Part shown: piece after piece, positions 1-5,453 of the stretch
Layout of the letters: each line of letters opens with the position of its first letter
Position numbering within the stretch: the stretch's first letter is position 1
DNA from: Pseudomonadota bacterium
Lineage (GTDB): Bacteria > Pseudomonadota > Alphaproteobacteria > Acetobacterales > Acetobacteraceae
Assembly: GCA_021815835.1 (NCBI GenBank)
Contig: JAKAZN010000172.1
Span: forward strand, 1 to 5,453
Reading direction: 5' to 3'
DNA: 5,453 nt
Notes under the pieces: generated by a model
Databases searched by the model: none
Told to the model about the DNA's origin: nothing
The model's input: the letters and a program-made list of their open reading frames with translations, nothing else
Translations under genes and position numbers: made by a program

Positions 1-795
1 ACCCTGGGGCGCGGCGGGTCGGATACCTCGGCCGTCGCGCTCGCGGCGGCCCTCAAGGCCGATCGCTGCGACATCTACACCGATGTCGATGGCATCTACA
101 CCACCGATCCGCGTATCGTGCCCAAGGCGCGCAAGCTCGCGCGCATCGCCTATGAGGAGATGCTGGAACTCGCCTCGGTCGGCGCCAAGGTGCTGCAGAC
201 GCGCAGCGTGGAGCTGGCGATGAACGAGCGGGTGCGGCTGCGGGTGCTGTCCAGCTTCGAGGACGGGCCGGATGACGGCACGCGCGGCACCCTGGTTGTC
301 GATGAGGATGAAATCGTGGAAAAAGAAAACGTCTCCGGCATCGCCTATTCGCGCGACGACGCGAAGATCACGCTGCGCCGCGTGCCCGACCGGCCGGGCA
401 TCGCCGCCGGGGTGTTCGGCGCCATGTCCGAGCACAACGTGAACGTCGATATGATCGTGCAGAACACCGCCGCGGACGGGACCACCGATCTGACGTTCAC
501 CGTGGGCAAGGCCGATCTGGCGCGCGCCCAGGCGGCGCTGGCGGCGATCGCGCCCAGCATCGGGTTCGCCGAGGTGCTGACCGACCCGGATGTGGCGAAG
601 ATCAGCGTGGTCGGCGTCGGAATGCGCAGCCATGCCGGCGTGGCGAACACGATGTTTCGCGCGCTCGCCGACAAGGCGATCAATATCGAGGTCATCTCCA
701 CCAGCGAAATCAAGGTCAGCGTGCTGATCGCGGCCGAATACACCGAGCTCGCGGTGCGCGCGCTGCATACCGCCTACGGTCTCGATGCCGCCTGA
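1..795 (+). CDS. lysC: Aspartate kinase, C-terminal 264 residues (5' end outside window)
   Basis: Aspartate kinase phosphorylates L-aspartate with ATP, the first step toward lysine, threonine, methionine and diaminopimelate; it is cytosolic. The reading frame is open from base 1, so the N-terminus (the KFGG region, roughly 140-150 residues in a protein of about 405) lies outside. Numbering from the window edge, the kinase motif GRGGSDTSA is at residues 3-11 and the nucleotide-site segment [15 protein letters not shown] at 24-38. Two ACT domains follow, at about 110-185 (with [10 protein letters not shown] and [10 protein letters not shown]) and about 197-264 (with [12 protein letters not shown]). 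Tandem ACT domains are the usual site of lysine/threonine feedback inhibition, so this is probably a feedback-regulated class enzyme. The TGA stop is at 793-795 and the next gene starts inside the last codons, indicating co-transcription and probable translational coupling. An internal start may give a second product (see 304-318). Confidence 0.97.
   Translation, partial: TLGRGGSDTSAVALAAALKADRCDIYTDVDGIYTTDPRIVPKARKLARIAYEEMLELASVGAKVLQTRSVELAMNERVRLRVLSSFEDGPDDGTRGTLVVDEDEIVEKENVSGIAYSRDDAKITLRRVPDRPGIAAGVFGAMSEHNVNVDMIVQNTAADGTTDLTFTVGKADLARAQAALAAIAPSIGFAEVLTDPDVAKISVVGVGMRSHAGVANTMFRALADKAINIEVISTSEIKVSVLIAAEYTELAVRALHTAYGLDAA
304..318 (+). promoter_or_regulatory. Putative internal ribosome binding site and GTG start for an aspartokinase beta subunit
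   Basis: GAGGA at 304-308 is followed after 7 bases by an in-frame GTG at 316-318, just before the first ACT domain. The surrounding stretch (about 305-330) is A-rich, in contrast to the very GC-rich gene around it, and so is likely unstructured. From this GTG the product would be 159 residues (316-795), starting [12 protein letters not shown]. In Corynebacterium glutamicum and Bacillus subtilis (established knowledge), an in-frame internal start at this same place makes the ACT-only beta subunit; the C. glutamicum beta N-terminus as I remember it (MEEAVLTGVA) aligns without gaps. That the site is used here is inference. Confidence 0.45.
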
Positions 796-1825
796 CCCGA
801 ACTCTTCCGCGCGCCGTCGGCTCGACGCACTCTGGGCCCGCGGCACCGCGTTCCTCGGCTGCGAGCTCGCGATCATGGGCGGGGCGATGTCGTGGGTCAG
901 CGAGCGGCACCTGGTCGCCGCCATCTCCAACGCCGGCGGCTTCGGCGTGATCGCCTGCGGGGCGATGACGCCGGCACTGCTGGAAGCGGAAATCGCCGCC
1001 ACCCAGGCGCTGACGACGAAGCCGTTCGGCGTGAACCTGATCACCATGCATCCCGCGCTCGACGATCTGGTGCGCGTCTGCCTCGCCGCCCGCGTCGGAC
1101 ATGTCGTGCTGGCGGGCGGGATTCCGCCCGGCGGCGCGGTGCGCGCGGTGAAGGACGGGGGCGCGAAGCTGATCGCCTTCGCCCCGGCGCTGGTGCTGGC
1201 CAAGCGCCTGGTGCGCTCCGGGGCCGATGCGATCGTGATCGAAGGCTCCGAGGCCGGCGGGCATATCGGCCCCGTCAGCCTGAACGTGCTGGCCCAGGAA
1301 ATCCTGCCCGCCTTGCGCGACGTGCCGGTGTTCGTGGCCGGCGGGATCGGCCGCGGCGAGGCGATCCTGGCCTATCTGGAAATGGGCGCCTCCGGCGCGC
1401 AGCTCGGCACCCGCTTCGCCGCGTCCGAGGAATCGATCGCCCATCCGCGCTTCAAGCAGGCGTTTCTCCGCGCCAACGCGCGCGACGCGCTGCCCTCGGT
1501 CCAGCTCGATCCGCGCTTTCCGGTCATTCCGGTGCGCGGCCTGGTCAATCCCGGAACCGAACGGTTCCTGGCGCATCAGGCCGAGATGGTGCGCCGCTTC
1601 ATCGCCGGCGAGATCGCCAAGGACGCGGCGCAGCTCGAGATCGAGCATTTCTGGGCCGGCGCGCTGCGCCGCGCGGTGATCGACGGCGACGTGGAACAAG
1701 GCTCCGTCATGGCCGGCCAGTCGGTCGGCATGGTCACCGCGATCCAGCCGGTGGCCGAGATCCTGGCCGAGCTCGTCGCCCAGGCCTGCGCCGCGCTCGC
1801 CGCGCGCGAAGCGCCCGCGTCATGA
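785..1825 (+). CDS. FMN-dependent nitronate monooxygenase / FabK-like enoyl-ACP reductase family protein
   Basis: This 346-residue cytosolic protein has the FMN TIM-barrel fold of the 2-nitropropane dioxygenase family. Visible motifs are the N-terminal [16 protein letters not shown] (24-39), [14 protein letters not shown] (48-61), KPFGVNLI (79-86), [10 protein letters not shown] (153-162) with the candidate catalytic His160, the flavin-phosphate loop [12 protein letters not shown] (182-193), and [17 protein letters not shown] (201-217). The C-terminal segment [12 protein letters not shown] (301-312) strongly resembles FabK (FMN enoyl-ACP reductase II). It may therefore oxidise nitronates or reduce a 2-enoyl thioester; the sequence alone does not decide. 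The ATG at 785 is chosen because the N-terminal motif begins soon after it. It overlaps the lysC end by 11 bases (785-795) with no clear Shine-Dalgarno, which suggests coupled translation. The stop TGA at 1823-1825 lies within an ATGA overlap, 36 bases before ptsP. In many alphaproteobacteria lysC and ptsP are, as I recall, directly adjacent, so this gene may be an insertion. Confidence 0.9.
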   Translation: MPPDPNSSARRRLDALWARGTAFLGCELAIMGGAMSWVSERHLVAAISNAGGFGVIACGAMTPALLEAEIAATQALTTKPFGVNLITMHPALDDLVRVCLAARVGHVVLAGGIPPGGAVRAVKDGGAKLIAFAPALVLAKRLVRSGADAIVIEGSEAGGHIGPVSLNVLAQEILPALRDVPVFVAGGIGRGEAILAYLEMGASGAQLGTRFAASEESIAHPRFKQAFLRANARDALPSVQLDPRFPVIPVRGLVNPGTERFLAHQAEMVRRFIAGEIAKDAAQLEIEHFWAGALRRAVIDGDVEQGSVMAGQSVGMVTAIQPVAEILAELVAQACAALAAREAPAS

Positions 1826-1872
1826 CCGCCGGCGCGGACGCGCCCCGCCGGCCGCGCCGCCATGGCGGCTGA
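1822..1872 (+). other. Possible 16-codon linking minicistron between the flavoprotein gene and ptsP
   Basis: An ATG at 1822 overlaps the preceding stop in an ATGA arrangement and opens a 16-codon frame ([16 protein letters not shown]) ending with TGA at 1870-1872. That stop is 8 codon-free bases past the start of the ptsP ATG (1862-1864), so the frame overlaps ptsP by 11 bases. The peptide is Arg/Pro-rich and matches no family I know. It could carry re-initiating ribosomes to a ptsP start that has no Shine-Dalgarno, or it may be a chance frame in GC-rich DNA. Confidence 0.25.
1856..1869 (+). repeat. Perfect 14-bp palindrome centred on the ptsP start codon
   Basis: GCCGCCATGGCGGC equals its own reverse complement and contains the ptsP ATG (1862-1864). 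In RNA it could form a five-pair all-GC stem (GCCGC with GCGGC) with CAUG in the loop, presenting the start codon at the tip. The bases just outside (C1855, T1870) do not pair. It may be a translational control element or a composition accident. Confidence 0.5.
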
Positions 1873-4132
1873 GCCGGTCAGCGCCGAGCCGCGCCCGACC
1901 GGCCCGCGCCGGCTGCTTGCCCGGCTGCGCGACCTGATGGCGCGCGGCGCCGCCCCGCTGTCGGACGTGGCGCGCCTGGTGGCGCGCGAAATGGTGGCCG
2001 AGGTGGCCTCGGTCTATGTCTCCCGCCCCGGCGATCTGCTGGAACTCGCCGCCACCGAGGGGCTCAATCCCGACGCGGTCGGGCAGACGCGGCTGCGGGT
2101 GGGCGAGGGCATCGTCGGCCTGTGCGCGGCGGCCGGCGAGGTGATGAACCTGCCCGACGCGCAGAACCATCCGGGCTTTGCCTACCGGCCGGAGACGGGG
2201 GAGGAACCCTACGCCTCGATGCTCGCGGTCCCGGTGCGCCGGGCGGGGCGAATCCTGGGCGTGCTCGCGGTGCAGAACCGCGCGCCGCGCCACTACTCGG
2301 CCCAGGAGGTGGAGGAAGCCGAGACGGTGGCGATGCTGGTCGCCGAACTGCTCGCCGGCGGCGGGGCGGAGGCGGGGCCGCGCGAAGGGGTGGGCGGGGC
2401 GATGCCGCGCGTGTTCTCCGGCCTGTCGCTTGCGCCGGGGATCGTGCTGGGGCCGGTGGTGATGACCGGCGGGTTCCGCCTGACCGGGCGGATGCTGACC
2501 GACGACCCGGAGGCGGAGGTCGCGCGGCTGGACGCGGCCGCGGCGCGGATGCGCCGGCGCCTCGATGAGATGCTGGGCGATGGCCGCGTGCCGGACGGGG
2601 AGGAGGCGGGCGCATCGCGCGACGTGCTGGAAGCGTATCGGCTGGTCGCGGGCGACGCCGGCTGGCTGCGCCGCGTGGCCGAGGTGATCCGCGGCGGCCT
2701 CGCGGCCGAGGCCGCGGTGCAGCGCGTCGCCGGCGAATTGCACGAGCGGATGCGGCGCATCGCCGATCCCTATCTGCGCGAGCGACTCGCGGATGTGGAG
2801 GATCTGGCGGGACGGCTGCTCGCCGAACTGGCCGGCGCGACCACGCCGGCGATCCCGCCGGGGGCCATCCTGATCGCCCGCAGGCTGGGGCCGGCGGAAT
2901 TGCTGGACTGGCACGGACGCGGCATCGCCGGGGTGGTGATCGAGGAAGCGAGCCCCGCGGGCCACGCCGCGATCCTGGCGCGCGCGCTGGGCCTGCCCGC
3001 GCTGGGCGGCGTGCGCGGCGTTCTGGCCGCGGCCAACGCGGGGGAAGACGCGGTGCTGGACGCCGACGGCGCCAGCCTGATCCTGCGCCCCGAGGAGGAT
3101 GTGCGCCGCGTCTGCCTGCGCGCGATCGAAACCCGCGCGGCCCTGCTGGAGGGCCAGGCGGCGCTGCGCGGCCGGCCCGCGGTCACCGCCGACGGCACGA
3201 AGATGCGGCTGATGCTGAATGTCGGCCTGGCGCTGGAGCTCGATCAGCTCGAACGGACCGGGGCGGACGGGATTGGCCTGTTTCGCACCGAGATCGCCAT
3301 GCTGGCGCGCGGCACCATCCCCGATACCGCCGGGCAGGCGGCGTTCTACGCCCAGGTGATGGACGCGGCGGACGGGCGGGAAGTGGTGTTCCGCACCCTC
3401 GATCTGGGATCGGACAAGCTGCTGGCCGGGGCGGAAGCGCCGGAGGAGGCCAATCCGGCGATGGGCTGGCGGTCGTTGCGCGTGGGGCTCGATCGGCCGG
3501 CGGTGCTGCGCCGGCAGTTGCGCGCGCTGCTGCTGGCCGCGGCCGGGCGGCCCTTGTCGGTGATGTTTCCGATGGTGGCGACGGTGGCGGAGTTCCGCGC
3601 GGCCCGCGCGCTGCTGGAGGCGGAGGCGCGGCGGGTGCGCCCGGCCCCGGAACGATTGTCGGTGGGAACGATGCTGGAGGTGCCGGCGCTGGTCTTCCAG
3701 CTCGGGTCGCTGCTGGAGGAGGCGGATTTCATTTCGGTCGGCTCGAACGACCTGATGCAGTTCCTGTTCGCCGCCGATCGCGGATCGCCGGCGCTGGCGG
3801 CGCGCTACGATCTGCTGTCGCCGCCGGTGTTCGAACTGTTGGATCTGGTGCTGGCAGCGGCGCGAGCGGCGCGCGGGGGCGTGGGGGTACGGGTGTCGTT
3901 GTGCGGCGAAGCGGCGGGGCGGCCGCTGGAGGCGATGGTGCTGGCGGGGCTGGGGCTGACGAGCTTGTCGATGCCGGCCTCCGGCCTGCTGGCGGTGAAA
4001 TCGCTGCTGACGGGGGTGGACTTGCCGTCGTTCCGGGAGGTGCTGGGCGCGTTGCGCGGCAGCGCGGCCGGGGCGGCGAGCCTGCGCGAGCCGATCCTGG
4101 GCTGGGCGCGGGAACGCGGCCTGGCGGTGTAG
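1862..4132 (+). CDS. ptsP: Phosphoenolpyruvate-protein phosphotransferase PtsP (Enzyme I-Ntr)
   Basis: PtsP autophosphorylates with PEP and passes the phosphate to NPr (PtsO) and then EIIA-Ntr (PtsN), a cytosolic regulatory relay rather than a sugar importer. Its 756 residues match the family length. Domain order: GAF sensor at about 17-165 (VGEGIVGLCA, 80-89; PYASMLAVPV, 116-125); Enzyme I N-terminal region from about 185 (GLSLAPGIVLGP); swivelling phospho-His domain at about 330-410; PEP-binding barrel at about 435-730. Key residues visible are the phospho-His368 in SPAGHAAILAR, PEP-site arginines in GLFRTE (Arg475) and FRTLDLGSDK (Arg511), GTMLEVP (602-608), SVGSNDLMQFLFAADR (625-640) and the catalytic Cys681 in LCGEAAG. 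All active-site landmarks are present, so it should be functional. ATG 1862 is the only ATG in this frame after the in-frame upstream stop at 1823-1825; it has no recognisable Shine-Dalgarno and sits in a palindrome. No ptsO or ptsN is in the window. Confidence 0.97.
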   Translation: MAAEPVSAEPRPTGPRRLLARLRDLMARGAAPLSDVARLVAREMVAEVASVYVSRPGDLLELAATEGLNPDAVGQTRLRVGEGIVGLCAAAGEVMNLPDAQNHPGFAYRPETGEEPYASMLAVPVRRAGRILGVLAVQNRAPRHYSAQEVEEAETVAMLVAELLAGGGAEAGPREGVGGAMPRVFSGLSLAPGIVLGPVVMTGGFRLTGRMLTDDPEAEVARLDAAAARMRRRLDEMLGDGRVPDGEEAGASRDVLEAYRLVAGDAGWLRRVAEVIRGGLAAEAAVQRVAGELHERMRRIADPYLRERLADVEDLAGRLLAELAGATTPAIPPGAILIARRLGPAELLDWHGRGIAGVVIEEASPAGHAAILARALGLPALGGVRGVLAAANAGEDAVLDADGASLILRPEEDVRRVCLRAIETRAALLEGQAALRGRPAVTADGTKMRLMLNVGLALELDQLERTGADGIGLFRTEIAMLARGTIPDTAGQAAFYAQVMDAADGREVVFRTLDLGSDKLLAGAEAPEEANPAMGWRSLRVGLDRPAVLRRQLRALLLAAAGRPLSVMFPMVATVAEFRAARALLEAEARRVRPAPERLSVGTMLEVPALVFQLGSLLEEADFISVGSNDLMQFLFAADRGSPALAARYDLLSPPVFELLDLVLAAARAARGGVGVRVSLCGEAAGRPLEAMVLAGLGLTSLSMPASGLLAVKSLLTGVDLPSFREVLGALRGSAAGAASLREPILGWARERGLAV

Positions 4133-4149
4133 CGCGGGGTCAGCCGCGC
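4132..4149. terminator. GC-rich hairpin across the convergent ptsP and bolA stops, possible bidirectional terminator
   Basis: GCGCGG (4132-4137) and CCGCGC (4144-4149) are perfect inverted arms with a 6-base loop. The hairpin covers the last base of the ptsP TAG, the 7-base gap, and the bolA stop (complement of 4140-4142). It could halt transcription in both directions, but neither strand has a following T-run, so an intrinsic terminator is uncertain. Confidence 0.3.
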
Positions 4150-4433
4150 GCGGCGATCGCGGCGTGTTCCTCGGGGGTGCGCAAGGTGAGGGCGAGCGCG
4201 TGCATCCCGGCGGCGAATTCCGGCGCGAGCAGCGCATGGACCTGGCGGGACCGGGCGACGCGAGAGGCGCCGCGGAAGGCCTCCGTGACCACCAGGACAT
4301 CGTAATGGGTCTCGCCTTCCGCCCGCGCCCCGGCATGGCCGGCATGGCGCGCGCTGTCGTCGCGCACCGTGAGCAGCGCGGGGGCGAGGGCCTGGCGAAG
4401 GACGGCTTCAAGCCGGTGGGCGCGCGCGGTCAT
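4140..4433 (-). CDS. bolA: BolA family protein
   Basis: The 97-residue product has the full BolA fold pattern: HAGHAG (30-35), GETHYDVLVVTEAFRGAS (40-57), the Arg-rich helix VARSRQVHALLAPEF (59-73) and the near-C-terminal AGMHALALTLRTPEE (75-89) with the conserved His78. BolA proteins bind monothiol glutaredoxins through a shared [2Fe-2S] cluster and take part in iron-sulfur handling and stress-linked regulation; His78 is the expected cluster/contact residue. There is no cysteine in the protein, fitting the His-type BolA subgroup. The ATG at 4433 (MTARAHRLEAVLRQAL) is chosen because family members begin with this helix; the open frame continues upstream only as antisense to pntA. No clear Shine-Dalgarno precedes it. 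The gene converges on ptsP and diverges from pntA, so it is probably transcribed alone. No glutaredoxin gene is in view. Confidence 0.93.
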   Translation of the reverse strand: MTARAHRLEAVLRQALAPALLTVRDDSARHAGHAGARAEGETHYDVLVVTEAFRGASRVARSRQVHALLAPEFAAGMHALALTLRTPEEHAAIAARG

Positions 4434-4500
4434 GGCGTGCGTATAGGGCGGATCGGACCGGACGGGAATGTGGGGCCGGCGGGGGCCGCCCGCCCGCCGC

Positions 4501-4523
4501 CGCAAGGCCCCGAACCCCTTGCG
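4501..4523. repeat. 7-bp perfect inverted repeat upstream of pntA
   Basis: CGCAAGG (4501-4507) and CCTTGCG (4517-4523) are exact inverted arms separated by 9 bases, giving a dyad with 16-base centre-to-centre spacing. It overlaps the weak -35-like TTGCGC of pntA and lies about 58 bases before the start codon. The geometry suits an operator for a dimeric regulator, but no factor can be named. Confidence 0.35.
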
Positions 4524-4565
4524 CCGCCGCATCCTTCTGCGCATGGTGCGCCGCGACCAACCCCC

Positions 4566-4572
4566 GGAAGGA
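4566..4572 (+). promoter_or_regulatory. Shine-Dalgarno sequence of pntA
   Basis: GGAAGGA lies 8 bases before the ATG at 4581. It is the clearest ribosome binding site before any gene start in this window and fixes the pntA start. The out-of-frame ATG at 4543 lacks such a signal. Confidence 0.75.
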
Positions 4573-4580
4573 CAGCGCGG

Positions 4581-5453
4581 ATGCGTCTGGCGGTAGTGAC
4601 CGAGCGGCGAGCCCACGAGACCCGAATCGCGGTCACCGCGGATACCGTCAAGCGCCTGATCGCACTCGGTCTTTCCGTCGCGGTCGAGGCCGGCGCCGGC
4701 GCCGCGGCCTCCTTGCCGGATGCCGAGCTCGCCGCCGCCGGCGCCGAGATCGCCCCCGATGCCGCCGCCGCGCTGGCCGGGGCCGGCGTGGTCTTCGCCG
4801 CCCAGATGCCGGACGCGGCGACCCGCGCGCTGATCCCGCGCGGCGCGCTGCTGGTCTGCACCGCCAATGCCTTCGCCGAGCCCGACACGATCCCGGCGCT
4901 CGCCGCGGCCGGGATCGACGCGGCGGCGATGGAGCTGCTGCCGCGCATCACCCGCGCGCAATCGATGGACGTGCTGTCGAGCCAGGCCAACCTGGCCGGC
5001 TATCGCGCGGTGATCGAGTCCGCCGGCGCCTTCCAGCGCGGCTTTCCGATGATGATGACCGCCGCCGGCACGGTCCCGCCCGCGCGGGTGTTCGTGATCG
5101 GCGCCGGCGTGGCCGGATTGCAGGCGATCGCCACCGCGCGGCGGCTGGGCGCCATCGTCTCGGCCACCGACGTGCGCCCGGCGGCGAAGGAGGAGATCAA
5201 ATCCCTCGGCGCCACTTTCGTGGGCGTGGAGGACGAGGAAACGGCGAAGCAGACCGGCCCCTACGCGGGCGAGCTCAGCGCCGCGTTCCGCCAGAAACAG
5301 GCCGAACTGATGGCCGCCACGGTGGCCAAGAACGACATCGTCATCTGCACCGCGCTGGTGATGGGCCGCCGCGCCCCGGTGATCGTCACCGCCGAGATGG
5401 TGGCGGCGATGCGTCCCGGCAGCGTGATCGTCGATCTCGCCGCCGACGCCGGC
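4581..5453 (+). CDS. pntA: Re/Si-specific NAD(P)+ transhydrogenase subunit alpha, N-terminal 291 residues (3' end outside window)
   Basis: The proton-translocating transhydrogenase transfers hydride from NADH to NADP+ using the proton gradient and is a source of NADPH; this subunit carries the soluble NAD(H)-binding domain I. The frame has no stop before the right edge. Visible features are the N-terminal VVTERRAHETRIAVT (5-19), the signature RITRAQSMDVLSSQANLAGY (122-141), FPMMMTAAGTVPPARVF (155-171), the Rossmann loop VIGAGVAGLQA (172-182), SATDVRPAAKEEIKSLGA (194-211) and VICTALVMGRRAPVIVT (254-270). Arg122, Gln127 and Asp130 have the spacing of the residues I recall as Arg127, Gln132 and Asp135 in Rhodospirillum rubrum domain I, known for their role in hydride transfer. 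Whether the gene ends after domain I (split PntAA/PntAB form, usual in alphaproteobacteria) or includes membrane helices cannot be seen. The start is set by the Shine-Dalgarno at 4566-4572; pntB presumably follows. Confidence 0.95.
   Translation, partial: MRLAVVTERRAHETRIAVTADTVKRLIALGLSVAVEAGAGAAASLPDAELAAAGAEIAPDAAAALAGAGVVFAAQMPDAATRALIPRGALLVCTANAFAEPDTIPALAAAGIDAAAMELLPRITRAQSMDVLSSQANLAGYRAVIESAGAFQRGFPMMMTAAGTVPPARVFVIGAGVAGLQAIATARRLGAIVSATDVRPAAKEEIKSLGATFVGVEDEETAKQTGPYAGELSAAFRQKQAELMAATVAKNDIVICTALVMGRRAPVIVTAEMVAAMRPGSVIVDLAADAG

Larger units (their letters stand above)
4434..4580. promoter_or_regulatory. Divergent bolA/pntA intergenic region
   Basis: These 147 bases separate two divergent genes and must hold both promoters unless a gene is leaderless. 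On the minus strand CTATAC (complement of 4441-4446) lies 7 bases before the bolA ATG and resembles a -10 box, which would imply a very short leader; no convincing -35 box precedes it. On the plus strand TTGCGC (4519-4524) and CATGGT (4542-4547), 17 bases apart, are a weak sigma-70-like pair for pntA. A GC hairpin GGCGGG (4478-4483) / CCCGCC (4489-4494) is also present. Only the location is well supported; the exact boxes are guesses. Confidence 0.4.

Noticed and set aside
320..329. A-run (AAAAAGAAAA) in lysC as a programmed frameshift site
   Set aside because: It lacks a proper X-XXY-YYZ heptamer in frame, and the protein continues normally through both ACT domains. The A-richness fits an internal ribosome binding site better.
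716..1699. 327-codon minus-strand open frame opposite the flavoprotein gene
   Set aside because: Its composition mirrors the antisense of GC-rich codons (many Arg, Ala, Gly, Gln, His) and no family motif is visible, whereas the plus-strand gene has clear FMN-binding motifs.
892..1821. Long plus-strand frame overlapping the flavoprotein gene in another register
   Set aside because: The translation is Arg/Gly-rich shadow sequence. Only its last 16 codons from the ATG at 1822 were kept as a possible linking minicistron.
1820..4411. Very long open frame (863 codons) on the minus strand, antisense to ptsP
   Set aside because: The product is low-complexity, rich in Arg, Gln, His, Pro and Ala, with no domain pattern. 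Long antisense frames are expected opposite GC-rich genes, and the plus strand encodes a complete PtsP.
4434..4961. Upstream extension of the bolA open frame to a start at 4961
   Set aside because: The extension would be antisense to the start of pntA and has no recognisable domain; BolA proteins normally begin where the ATG at 4433 begins.
4430..5215. Other minus-strand open frames opposite pntA
   Set aside because: They are low-complexity Ala/Ser/Arg-rich shadows of a strand with a convincing transhydrogenase sequence.
1..5453. Search for mobile elements, CRISPR arrays, tRNA/rRNA genes, riboswitches, or a new defence or biosynthetic system
   Set aside because: I saw no spaced direct repeats, transposase motifs, tRNA-like cloverleaf or unexplained gene cluster. 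Each large stretch is accounted for by conserved core genes.

Overview
The window is a piece of a very GC-rich bacterial chromosome carrying conserved core genes. The protein families, the lysC/ptsP proximity, the 'HAGHAG...GETHY' type of BolA and the type of transhydrogenase alpha subunit suggest an alphaproteobacterium, perhaps Rhodospirillales/Acetobacteraceae-like. This assignment rests on remembered family patterns, not on a search.

Layout. (1) Positions 1-795 hold the C-terminal two thirds of aspartate kinase LysC, cut by the left edge. (2) 785-1825 encodes an FMN-dependent nitronate monooxygenase / FabK-like enoyl reductase family protein and overlaps the lysC end by 11 bases. (3) 1862-4132 encodes PtsP, the GAF-containing Enzyme I of the nitrogen phosphotransferase system. 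These three plus-strand genes look like one transcription unit. (4) 4140-4433 on the minus strand is a BolA-family gene, convergent with ptsP; the two stop codons are 7 bases apart. (5) 4434-4580 is a short divergent intergenic region with inverted repeats and a clear Shine-Dalgarno sequence. (6) 4581 to the right edge is the start of pntA, the NAD(H)-binding alpha subunit of the proton-translocating transhydrogenase, open at the window end.

The genes serve amino acid biosynthesis (LysC), flavin redox chemistry (NMO/FabK-like), PEP-dependent regulatory phosphorylation (PtsP), iron-sulfur/redox-linked regulation (BolA) and NADPH supply (PntA). No mobile element, CRISPR array, RNA gene or new defence-like system is visible.

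The more interesting signals are small translation-level ones. An internal Shine-Dalgarno plus GTG in lysC falls where other bacteria start the separate aspartokinase beta subunit. At the ptsP start there is a perfect 14-bp palindrome centred on the ATG, no Shine-Dalgarno, and a 16-codon minicistron joining the upstream stop to the ptsP start.
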